From: Acidimicrobiia bacterium
GTDB lineage: Bacteria; Acidobacteriota; Terriglobia; Bryobacterales; Bryobacteraceae
Direction: 5' to 3'
Length of the DNA stretch: 64,000 nucleotides
Assembly (NCBI GenBank): GCA_016871315.1
Contig: VFZE01000031.1
Location: forward strand, 1-64,000
The notes beneath the pieces are model-generated. The model made no database searches and had not been told where the DNA came from. It was given only the letters and a program-made list of their open reading frames with translations. Below are positions 26,793 to 34,873 of the stretch, piece after piece; the stretch's first letter is position 1; the number at the start of each line of letters is the position of its first letter. The translations under genes were made by a program, and so were the position numbers.

Positions 26793-29111
26793 TTAACGAG
26801 CGGCGCTCAAGACTCCGCTCTTGCCTTCATCCCCCCTCCGCTGCTGAAACGGAAGGCTGTTCACTATACCTAAAATCATACTCGAAAAGCGGTGTTCCTT
26901 TGCCGCCACTTCCTTGGCTATCGACCGGATCACCGGCTTGTCGTAGCTCTCCAAGCCTCTTCCCAGGGCGTAGGTAAGCATCTTTTCCACAAGCATGTGG
27001 GTGAAAAGTTCCTCGTCCTGCCGCAGGATCAGTTTCATCCCGGACGGCGTTTGGAACTTCTTCCCCCCAGGCAGCACGCCCGCCACGTCGATGGCGAAAT
27101 TGCCGTCCTGGCCGCGCCAGGCGCCCACCGCGTCATAATTCTCCAGACCGAAGCCGAGCGCGTCCATCTTGTCATGGCAGACCGCACAGCTGGGATCGGC
27201 GCGATGCTTTTCGAGTTGCTGCCGCAGCGACATCGTCTTGCCGATCTCTTCTTCCTTCAGCTGCGGCACGTTGGCGGGAGGCGCCGGCGGTGGCGTTCCC
27301 AGGAAATTCTCCAGCACCCACAGCCCGCGCAAAACCGGTGAGGTGCGCGCCGGATACGAAGTCACCGTAAGAATGCTCGCCTGTGTGAGAATGCCGCTTC
27401 GCTGCGCGCCGTCCAGATCCACCCGCCGGAACGTGCGCCCCTCCACTCCCTCGATGCCGTAATGCCGCGCCATCCGCTCATTCAGGAAGGAGAACTTGCC
27501 GTCGATGAAATCGAGGATGCTGCGATCCTCCTTCACCACGGCGTTGAAAAACAGCATCGTCTCGCGCCGCATCGCTTCGCGGAGATCGGCGTCGAAGGTA
27601 GGGAACTTCCGGATGTCCGGCGTAACGGAGTTCAGGTTGCGCAGCTCCAGCCACTGGCCCGCGAAATTCTCGGCAAAGGCTTGCGCGTTCGGATGATGCA
27701 GCATCCGCCGCACCTGCACACCCAGCAAAGTGGGCTCGTGCAGCTTCCCTTCCCCCGCCACCCGGAACAGCTCCTCATCCGGCATCGAGCTCCACAGGAA
27801 GTAGCTCAGCCGCGAAGCCAGTTCGTAGCCGTCCACGCGATGGGCACGCAAGGGATCGTTGGGGGCGGTGTCCCGCTCGATGCGGAACAGGAAGTTCGGC
27901 GAAACCAGCACCGCCTTCACGGCCAGCTGGATGCCGCGTTGGAAGCTGTCGCCCTCGGCCTCGGCCAGCTTCACAAATTCCAGCAGCTTCGCCAGTTCGG
28001 CATCCTTCACCGGACGCCGCCAGGCGCGGCGCGCGAACTGGCTGAGTATCCGCCTTGCGCAATCGCCGCCGGCCTGCGGCGTGCAAATGAAGATGCGCCG
28101 GTGCGTCTCCGGTAGCGCCGCCGTGTCCGCTAGAAATGGCCCGCGCACTTCCAGGCTGTCCACCAACAGCGTCTGCGACGGATCCGACGGCAAACCTTGC
28201 TTCGGGCCGGGCGCTACAAAGGCCGCGGCCAGTTCGGCTTCTCCGGCCGGCAGCGGCAACCGGAACTCCCAACTGCGCTGCTTGTTCTGGCCGTGCTCCA
28301 CTTCCACCGTGTGCATCTGCTTGCCGCTTACAACCACCACCAGCTTCTCGTTCGGTGCGTCCGGCACGCCACGGCCGCGAACCGTCACCTTGACGTCGTA
28401 TTCGGCTTCCCGCGGAAACGTATGCCGCGCCATCACTGCGCCCCGCCGCGACAGCCGCTCTCCTTCCGGATCGGCTGGCAACCGCTGCGCCTGTCCCACA
28501 CGATCCAGGTCGTAGCGGTCAAACATCGGCTTCGGCGCTGGAGCTGTCACGATCGCCAGCCGCGTGATCTCATCGGCCGCCTTCATGTACTTCTCCATCA
28601 ACGACGGCGACAGCGACAGTACATCGCCGATGTTGTCGAATCCGTAGCCGGAATCATCCACCGGAAAATCATCGGCCGGCCGGAAGCTGACACCCATCAG
28701 GTCACGGATCGTATTGTTGTACTCGGCGCGGTTCAGCCGCCGCGCGGTCACGCGGCCAGGGTCCGGTTTACGTGTCCGGTCCGCATGCTCGATCCGTTTC
28801 TCGATCCAATCCAGCACCACCGAGACCTGCTTCGGATCCGGTTTCGGGATCGGCGGCGGCGGCATCTGGCCCGTCTTCAACCGCACCGCCGCGCTCTCCC
28901 AGATATCGCGCTCGGCCAGCGCGCGGCTAGCCTCGCGCAGCGGCACCATATCGAACTGCCCGGCCTTCATCGACGAGTTGTGGCACCCCAGGCAGTTCTT
29001 CGTCAAGAACGGCTTGACCGTCTTCTCGAAGACCTCCACGCTTGCCTGTTGCGCCCAGGCGGCACATGCAATTACAAAGAGAGGGACCACTACTCTTGCC
29101 AGGACCAGCAT
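26793..29111 (-). CDS. DUF1587/DUF1592/DUF1588/DUF1585 multidomain exported cytochrome
   Basis: 772 aa. Signal peptide ends near AWAQQ. A heme motif CLGCH at residues 40-44 starts a planctomycete-type cytochrome c domain. The chain of domains of unknown function follows in order: DUF1587 (ARRLNRAEYNNTIRDLMG, about 132), a carbohydrate-binding-like part, DUF1595, DUF1592 (YELASRLSYFLWSSMPDEEL), DUF1588 (RSGILTQASILTVTSYPART) with a second heme motif CAVCHDKMD, and DUF1585 at the C-terminus. It precedes the DUF1552 gene, its constant partner. Probably a periplasmic redox protein; substrate unknown. Confidence 0.9.
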   Translation of the reverse strand: MLVLARVVVPLFVIACAAWAQQASVEVFEKTVKPFLTKNCLGCHNSSMKAGQFDMVPLREASRALAERDIWESAAVRLKTGQMPPPPIPKPDPKQVSVVLDWIEKRIEHADRTRKPDPGRVTARRLNRAEYNNTIRDLMGVSFRPADDFPVDDSGYGFDNIGDVLSLSPSLMEKYMKAADEITRLAIVTAPAPKPMFDRYDLDRVGQAQRLPADPEGERLSRRGAVMARHTFPREAEYDVKVTVRGRGVPDAPNEKLVVVVSGKQMHTVEVEHGQNKQRSWEFRLPLPAGEAELAAAFVAPGPKQGLPSDPSQTLLVDSLEVRGPFLADTAALPETHRRIFICTPQAGGDCARRILSQFARRAWRRPVKDAELAKLLEFVKLAEAEGDSFQRGIQLAVKAVLVSPNFLFRIERDTAPNDPLRAHRVDGYELASRLSYFLWSSMPDEELFRVAGEGKLHEPTLLGVQVRRMLHHPNAQAFAENFAGQWLELRNLNSVTPDIRKFPTFDADLREAMRRETMLFFNAVVKEDRSILDFIDGKFSFLNERMARHYGIEGVEGRTFRRVDLDGAQRSGILTQASILTVTSYPARTSPVLRGLWVLENFLGTPPPAPPANVPQLKEEEIGKTMSLRQQLEKHRADPSCAVCHDKMDALGFGLENYDAVGAWRGQDGNFAIDVAGVLPGGKKFQTPSGMKLILRQDEELFTHMLVEKMLTYALGRGLESYDKPVIRSIAKEVAAKEHRFSSMILGIVNSLPFQQRRGDEGKSGVLSAAR

Positions 29112-29133
29112 AATTTTGCTTTATTCTAGCATC

Positions 29134-30171
29134 GTGACCCCAACCAATCCGGTTGCCGCCGAAGGGCAGCAGCAGGATGTAAGCCAGCTCCAGGAAAAGC
29201 TCGCCGGCCAAGCCGTCATCGGCCAGAAATTCGGCACGTTCACCGGCGTTTTTACTCCCACCCTGCTTACCATTCTGGGCGTGATTATGTATCTGCGGCT
29301 GGGATGGGTGGTTGGCAACGCAGGGTTTCCCGGCGGCTGGCTGATCATCCTCATCGCCTGCACGATCACCACTTGCACCGGCCTGGCGATGTCGCCGGCC
29401 ACCACCAACATCCGCATCGGCGCCGGCGGCGCCTTCTCGATCATTTCGCAATCGCTCGGGCTGGAAGCCGGCGGTAGCGTCGGCATCACGCACTATCTGT
29501 CACAATCGCTCGCCGTCGCCATGTACATCTTCGGCTTCCGCGAAGGCTGGATGTGGATCTTTCCCCATCACAACGCGCTCGCCGTTGACATGATCACCTT
29601 CCTTGCCTTGTTCGCGCTGGCCTACGTCGCCGTCTTCTTCCCCGCCGTCACGGGAATTGTCGCCGGCGCCAACATGTCCGGCGACTTGAAGGATCCCCGC
29701 CGCAGCATTCCCATCGGCACAATGACCGCCATCGCGGTTTCCTCCTTTGTGTATCTGGTGCTGGCCTACTGGCTGGCCCGCACCGCCACACCACAGGAAC
29801 TCGTCAGCAACTACACCATCATGATTGACCGCGCCGCCTGGCGGCCCGTTGTGCTGGCGGGATTGCTCGGCGCCACGTTTTCCTCAGGGCTTGCCTCGCT
29901 GGCCGGCGCGCCGCGCATTCTGTTCGCATGGGGAGACCACCGCATCCTGCCGCAAGGCGCGTGGTTCGCCCAGCAAAGCGCCAAGGGCGAGCCTCGCAAC
30001 GCCACCTGGATTGCCGGAGGCATCATCCTGCTGGCCCTGCTGATTCGCGACCTTAATGCCATCGCTCCGCTCATCTCGCTGTTTTTCCTCATCCCCTACG
30101 GCATGATCGAAGAATCGCGCGCCTCCTGCGCCTTCCTGCTGGCCTCCGGAGAAGAAAGCTCCCTTGCCTGA
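29134..30171 (+). CDS. SLC12-like/amino-acid permease, C-terminally truncated
   Basis: 345 aa from the GTG at 29134. The first about 330 residues fit APC-superfamily cation-chloride-cotransporter-like permeases: FGTFTGVFTPTLLTILGVIM, YLRLGWVVGNAGFPGGW, then SGDLKDPRRSIPIGT, and LAGAPRILFAWGDHRILP. Around nine or ten TM helices are present. Similarity stops after APLISLFFLIPYGMI, where relatives continue with more helices. Instead there are about 20 unrelated polar residues (EESRASCAFLLASGEE) and a stop, and the next gene starts within 8 bp. This suggests a deletion that removed the C-terminal part. Function as a transporter is doubtful. Only 22 bp separate its start from the divergent DUF1592 gene. 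Confidence 0.7.
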   Translation: MTPTNPVAAEGQQQDVSQLQEKLAGQAVIGQKFGTFTGVFTPTLLTILGVIMYLRLGWVVGNAGFPGGWLIILIACTITTCTGLAMSPATTNIRIGAGGAFSIISQSLGLEAGGSVGITHYLSQSLAVAMYIFGFREGWMWIFPHHNALAVDMITFLALFALAYVAVFFPAVTGIVAGANMSGDLKDPRRSIPIGTMTAIAVSSFVYLVLAYWLARTATPQELVSNYTIMIDRAAWRPVVLAGLLGATFSSGLASLAGAPRILFAWGDHRILPQGAWFAQQSAKGEPRNATWIAGGIILLALLIRDLNAIAPLISLFFLIPYGMIEESRASCAFLLASGEESSLA

Positions 30172-31714
30172 GTCGCGCCCAGCCGTGGTCATATTGGCGC
30201 TGATAGCCGCCTCCGTTTTGCAGGCAGGCCCGCGCGAGTTCGGGCTCCAGGAACTTTACGCCGCGATGTCGGCCCGCGGCCTCGGTCCTGGTCAGCTCCG
30301 CCTTCGCATCGAGTTGAACAACGACCCGCCGCAGAGCTGGCGCATTGAAGCCACGCGGATCTCCGGCGGCGATCTCGCCGGTCTCATGTACGGCATGCTG
30401 GAGGCCGCCGAGCAGATCCGCCTGAAGGGCCGCCTGGAAAAGGCCCAAGGCTCCCCCGCCTTCGCCGTGCGCGCCGTACGCGTGCCGCTTTCCGAATCGC
30501 TACCCGCCGAAGTGAACGCCAACTGGCGCGACTTTCTTCAAATGCTCGCCCTTCACCGCTTCAACCGCGTACAAGTCCTGGCCGAGCCTCCGCCGGAAAA
30601 CTTCCTCCGCTCCCTCGCCGAGGCCGCGGCACAGTTTGCGATTGAAGTGGAGCCCAGACTTTGGCGGCCGCCGTTGCCGGAAAGCGTCGTCAGGGAGCAG
30701 CGTGTTTACCGCGCCCATTCTCCGCTCGAGGGGCTTGACTGGCTCTGGGCCGACCCCGTACATGCGCGCCGCGAAATCCGCGTCGCGATGATGGAAGGTT
30801 ACGGCGGCATCGCCATCGACGCCGCTATCCCCTTCCCCCCGCGCTGGCTCTTCTACCTTCTGTGGGGCCGGCTCGCTTTCCAGCCGAATCTCAAGGACAG
30901 CCTCCTCAGCGCCGAATTCCATCGCCGCTACGGGAAAGAGGCTCCGCTCATTTGGGAAGCCCTCACCCTCGCAAGCCGCGCCCTCAGTTTCCGCCGCCCG
31001 CCGGACCTGTTCTTCTCCTCTCCGGAAGAAGCCGCGCGCAACCGGGTGGAACAAAGGAAGTCGGCGAGACTCTCGCCTCTGGCTCTTGCCGGGGTTCTCT
31101 ACCAGCACGCCCGCCAGGCGGAGCTCGCCGTCAACCGCCTCAAGGAAAAGCCGGACATCGAGCCTGACTTGCGCAACCTCATCAAAGCGGCCCGGCTGGA
31201 GGCTCGCCGCCTCACCATCGAAGACTTCGCCGCCATGTACCATCTGACCGGCAACGATTCCGCTCTGCGCGCCGTCCGCCGCCTTCATCCGGCCGCGCAG
31301 AAACTGGCCGGCGAGCTGGGCGTCGAGCTTCGCGCACCCGGCCTCGGATCGGAGCAGCCGCGCAATTTCGACCTGCTGCGCTACCCCGCCGCTCCCGCGA
31401 AACCGGAATTCATCCACATTCCTCCGCCTCGCGCCACGGCCGGGCAACCTGCAACTCTCTCCCTTCGCGTGACGCCCGCCCTCGCAATCCAGACGGTGCG
31501 GCTCCATTACTCCACCTCCTCCGCGCCTTTTCAAACCATCCAAGCCCCCGCCGCGCACGCCTCTTTCACGGTGACGCCCGGCGATACTCTGCTCTACTAC
31601 TTCGAGGTGATCCACAAGAATGGATCAGGCTGGTTCCTTCCGGACCCCTTCTCAGACACCCCCTACTTCCACGTTCGCGTTCAGGAGAAGCCGATTGCGG
31701 TTCCCCAGCCCTGA
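30164..31714 (+). CDS. exported glycoside-hydrolase-like protein (unknown family)
   Basis: 516 aa with a TTG start overlapping the permease stop; GTG at 30185 is an alternative that gives a more compact signal peptide (VILALIAASVLQAG). The N-terminal 120 residues look like the alpha/beta domain preceding catalytic barrels of GH20/GH67-like enzymes (ISGGDLAGLMYGMLEAAEQI, AFAVRAVRVPL). A degenerate barrel follows (NWRDFLQMLALHRFNRVQVL) without a recognisable catalytic acid pair. The C-terminal 100 residues form an Ig/FN3-like beta-domain (PATLSLRVTPALAIQTVRLH). Predicted to act on or bind glycans outside the cytoplasm. It overlaps the next gene by 20 bp. Confidence 0.6.
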   Translation: MPESRPAVVILALIAASVLQAGPREFGLQELYAAMSARGLGPGQLRLRIELNNDPPQSWRIEATRISGGDLAGLMYGMLEAAEQIRLKGRLEKAQGSPAFAVRAVRVPLSESLPAEVNANWRDFLQMLALHRFNRVQVLAEPPPENFLRSLAEAAAQFAIEVEPRLWRPPLPESVVREQRVYRAHSPLEGLDWLWADPVHARREIRVAMMEGYGGIAIDAAIPFPPRWLFYLLWGRLAFQPNLKDSLLSAEFHRRYGKEAPLIWEALTLASRALSFRRPPDLFFSSPEEAARNRVEQRKSARLSPLALAGVLYQHARQAELAVNRLKEKPDIEPDLRNLIKAARLEARRLTIEDFAAMYHLTGNDSALRAVRRLHPAAQKLAGELGVELRAPGLGSEQPRNFDLLRYPAAPAKPEFIHIPPPRATAGQPATLSLRVTPALAIQTVRLHYSTSSAPFQTIQAPAAHASFTVTPGDTLLYYFEVIHKNGSGWFLPDPFSDTPYFHVRVQEKPIAVPQP

Positions 31715-33359
31715 GCGGTGGTTCTGGCCGGCCACCTGCGCCCTGCTGGCCTGTATGGGCCTTTCCATGACGCGCGCCGCGTTGGAAGAGTCCCTGACCT
31801 ACGACGAAGGCTTCCACCTCGTTGCCGGCTTCAGCTACTGGAAGACCGGCGATTACCGCTTGAACCCGGAACACCCGCCGCTGTCCAAACTCCTTTCCGC
31901 CGCGCCTCTCCTTTTCACTTCCGCTCAAATGCCGCACAAGCCAGACTCCTGGCGCGACGCCGATATGACCGGCCTGTTCCGGCCATTCCTTTTCGAAAAC
32001 AGAGTCAGCGCGGACCAACTGCTTTTCCTCGGCCGCTTGCCGATCATTGGTGTGACGCTCTGTCTGGGCCTGATGATTGCTCTGTGGGCCCGGCGAAGAT
32101 TTTCCGCCGGCGCCGCTCTGCTGGCACTCGCACTCTACGCCACCGACGCGAATTTTCTCGCCCATGGCCACTACGTCACCACCGACGTGCTCGCCTCGCT
32201 CGGCATCTTTCTCGCGGCGGTCACCTGGGTAGGTTACCTGGAGACCGGCCGCGGACGCGACCTGCTTTGGGCTTCACTCGCGCTGGGAGTCGCCCTGGCC
32301 AGCAAGTTCTCCGCGCTCTACCTGCTGGGCGTCCACCCGCTCCTCTACCTCTTGTTCCGTGCAAAGGTAGGACATCGCCGCGTTTACACGGCGCTTGCAG
32401 GAAGCGCTGTCGTGCTGGCGCTGGCCTACGGGCCGGAAACTCTGCGTATGTTCAGCAAGGAAGGTGTGGAGCCTCTGTCGAAGCAGATTCCCACGGAAAC
32501 GCGTCTGGGAGCGCTCGCTCATCAAGCGGCAGTCAGTCTCCATCTGCCGGCCCACAAGTTCTTGCTCGGCTTCGGCATGCTTGCGCAACACAATGCCGAA
32601 GGCCACAACAGCTACCTGCTTGGCAAGACCAGCAAGCAAGGCGATTGGCGCTACTTTCCCGTCGCGTTTGCCGTGAAGACTCCCTCTGGGACTTTGCTGC
32701 TGCTCGCCTTCTCGCTCGTAGCGTTTCCCCTCCGCCTTGCATGGCCGCCGTGGAAGGTGGCCTTGCTGGCTTATCCGGCGGCCTACATGGCCCTGTCCAT
32801 CGGCAGCAACCTGAACATCGGTCTCCGCCATCTGTTGCCGCTCTATCCGTTTCTGTTCGTCCTGACCGGCGCCGCAATGACAAACTGGAAACATAGACGC
32901 CACGCGGTGATTGCCGTTGCCGCCGTCCTTACGATCCATGGCGTGGAGCTGGCCAGAACGGCTCCCCATTACCTTGCCTTCTTCAACACGTTTGCCGGCG
33001 GTGCTGCCAATGGGCCTCGCTACCTGCTCGACTCCAATATCGACTGGGGCCAGGACGCCAGTCGTCTGAAGTCCTGGATGGAGAGGAGCAAACTCGATGA
33101 GGTCTGCCTTTCATATTTCGGTTCCGCTTCCGCGGAAGATTACGGGATTCGCCATATGCCCCTGCTGCACGCGCCCACCGACGCGGATCGTGCCAGGCTG
33201 GATTGCATCGCCGCCATCAGCGTCAACAACCTCTACGATCTCTACATGCCGGCGGGCACACACGCCTGGGCGCGCCGCCTGAAGCCCTTCTCCCACATCG
33301 GCCACTCCATTTATCTCTACGACCTGCGCAAGGATCGTAGCCAACCGTTATTGCCTTGA
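31695..33359 (+). CDS. polytopic glycosyltransferase-like membrane protein (GT39/PMT type)
   Basis: 554 aa from a TTG at 31695, chosen for the excellent AGGAG 7 nt upstream; the first ATG (31755) would cut the first TM helix. The first periplasmic loop carries the GT39/ArnT-type acidic motif TYDEGFHLVAGFSYW followed by YRLNPEHPPLSKLL. About 10-11 TM helices follow, then a soluble tail with SNIDWGQDASRLKSWMERSK. These proteins transfer sugars from polyprenyl-phosphate carriers to protein or lipid acceptors. The acceptor is unknown. Position after an exported glycan-related protein and before a sulfatase suggests a surface-glycan theme, but that is inference. Confidence 0.8.
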   Translation: MRFPSPERWFWPATCALLACMGLSMTRAALEESLTYDEGFHLVAGFSYWKTGDYRLNPEHPPLSKLLSAAPLLFTSAQMPHKPDSWRDADMTGLFRPFLFENRVSADQLLFLGRLPIIGVTLCLGLMIALWARRRFSAGAALLALALYATDANFLAHGHYVTTDVLASLGIFLAAVTWVGYLETGRGRDLLWASLALGVALASKFSALYLLGVHPLLYLLFRAKVGHRRVYTALAGSAVVLALAYGPETLRMFSKEGVEPLSKQIPTETRLGALAHQAAVSLHLPAHKFLLGFGMLAQHNAEGHNSYLLGKTSKQGDWRYFPVAFAVKTPSGTLLLLAFSLVAFPLRLAWPPWKVALLAYPAAYMALSIGSNLNIGLRHLLPLYPFLFVLTGAAMTNWKHRRHAVIAVAAVLTIHGVELARTAPHYLAFFNTFAGGAANGPRYLLDSNIDWGQDASRLKSWMERSKLDEVCLSYFGSASAEDYGIRHMPLLHAPTDADRARLDCIAAISVNNLYDLYMPAGTHAWARRLKPFSHIGHSIYLYDLRKDRSQPLLP

Positions 33360-33371
33360 TATAGTGGCGGA

Positions 33372-34865
33372 ATGCCGATCACTCGCCGTACGGCCATCAC
33401 GTCACTGGCCGCCGCGGCGGGCCGAGCTCAGCGTAAACAGCCCAACTTCCTGTTCCTGATTGCCGACGATCATGCCGGCTACGTACTCGGCGCCGCCGGC
33501 AACAAGCTCGCCGAAACGCCGAACCTCGACCGCCTCGCATCACAAGGCACGATCTTCCGCAGCCACTACTGCAACTCACCCGTCTGCACTCCTTCGCGAC
33601 AAAGTCTGCTCACCGGACAGATGCCGTCGATGGCGGGCGTCACGGTCCTGCGAACGCCGCTTGCCGAAGACAAACCCACTATCGCCAAGCAACTGAAGAT
33701 GGCTGGCTACTCCACCGCCGTCTTCGGCAAGATGCACTTCAACCGCCCCTCACGCAACGGCATGCACGGCTTCGACCATATGATGTGCGAGGATGCGCTG
33801 AACAAGACCTGGGGCGCGGCCGCGCCGAAACGCCCCGTCCCCTCAGACGTAAAGACCAAGCCCCAGTGGCGCCCGTTTCGCGATCCCTCGCGCATCTGGC
33901 TCAACGGCGACAAGCTGCCTTATCCCCGCTACGGTCAGGACATGAAGGGCACATTCCTCGCCGAGCAGGCCTGTCACTATCTCGAGGAGATGAAGGACAA
34001 ACCGTTCGCGCTATGGGCCAGTTTCCACGAGCCGCATTCGCCGTTCGATTTTCCTGTCGAGGACACGTCCCACTTTGATCCCAAGCGTTTTCCCGTCCCG
34101 CGCGCCGGCCCCGAGGACGGCCAGCAAATCCCGCTCATCTTCCGCGACCTTTCCCCCGAAGATAAGCAAGGCATCATCGCCTCCTACTACACCTCGGCGC
34201 GGTTCCTGGACCGCAACATCGGCCGAGTGCTCGACAAACTCCGCGTGCTCGGGCTGGAAGAAAACACACTCGTCGTCTACCTCGCCGACCACGGCTATTC
34301 GCTCGGCCAGCACGGCAGGTTTGAAAAGCACTGCGGCTATGATCCCGCCATGCACGTTCCGCTCATCATGCGCTGGCCCAGCCGCATCGGGCAGCGCGCC
34401 GTCCATACCATGACAGAGCACATCGACGTCGCGCCCACGATCCTGGACATGCTTGGCGCGCCGTCATTGGACCTCATGCATGGCCAGAGCCTCCGTCCCT
34501 ATCTCGAAGGCAGGCGGCACTCCTCCCCGCGCGATCACATCTTCAGCCAGTACCTGGAAAACGAAGAGGCCTTTGTTCGGACCGCCCGCTGGAAGTACAA
34601 CCTGTGCAGCGGCCGCCGCGAACGCACCGACGGCTACAAGACCGATAATCCAACCCCAGGCCGCTATCGCCGCCTCTACGACCTCAAGGCCGACCCCGAT
34701 GAGTTCACCGACGTCGCGGCAAAGTTCCCCAACATAGTCGCCGAGATGGAGGAGAAGATGCTCACACGCTTCCGCCGCACCCATCCGGAAGCGGACAAGG
34801 AACCCGCCCGGCTGGCGCGCGAGGAGGCCATCGAGTGGTACCTCAGGCCGCGCGACGCCGTATAA
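33372..34865 (+). CDS. sulfatase (formylglycine type)
   Basis: 497 aa, 12 bp after the GT39-like gene. Short N-terminal export-like stretch (MPITRRTAITSLAAAAGRAQ, a possible Tat signal). Sulfatase domain: metal Asp pair in LIADDHAGYV (residues 32-33), modification motif CTPSR with Cys72 to become formylglycine, then AGYSTAVFGKMHF, and the second metal block VVYLADHGYSLGQHGRFEKH. The C-terminus YDLKADPDEFTDVAAK is the usual sulfatase tail. Hydrolyses sulfate esters in the periplasm; substrate not predictable. No sulfatase-maturating gene in the window. Confidence 0.92.
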   Translation: MPITRRTAITSLAAAAGRAQRKQPNFLFLIADDHAGYVLGAAGNKLAETPNLDRLASQGTIFRSHYCNSPVCTPSRQSLLTGQMPSMAGVTVLRTPLAEDKPTIAKQLKMAGYSTAVFGKMHFNRPSRNGMHGFDHMMCEDALNKTWGAAAPKRPVPSDVKTKPQWRPFRDPSRIWLNGDKLPYPRYGQDMKGTFLAEQACHYLEEMKDKPFALWASFHEPHSPFDFPVEDTSHFDPKRFPVPRAGPEDGQQIPLIFRDLSPEDKQGIIASYYTSARFLDRNIGRVLDKLRVLGLEENTLVVYLADHGYSLGQHGRFEKHCGYDPAMHVPLIMRWPSRIGQRAVHTMTEHIDVAPTILDMLGAPSLDLMHGQSLRPYLEGRRHSSPRDHIFSQYLENEEAFVRTARWKYNLCSGRRERTDGYKTDNPTPGRYRRLYDLKADPDEFTDVAAKFPNIVAEMEEKMLTRFRRTHPEADKEPARLAREEAIEWYLRPRDAV

Positions 34866-34873
34866 TCACGGCC

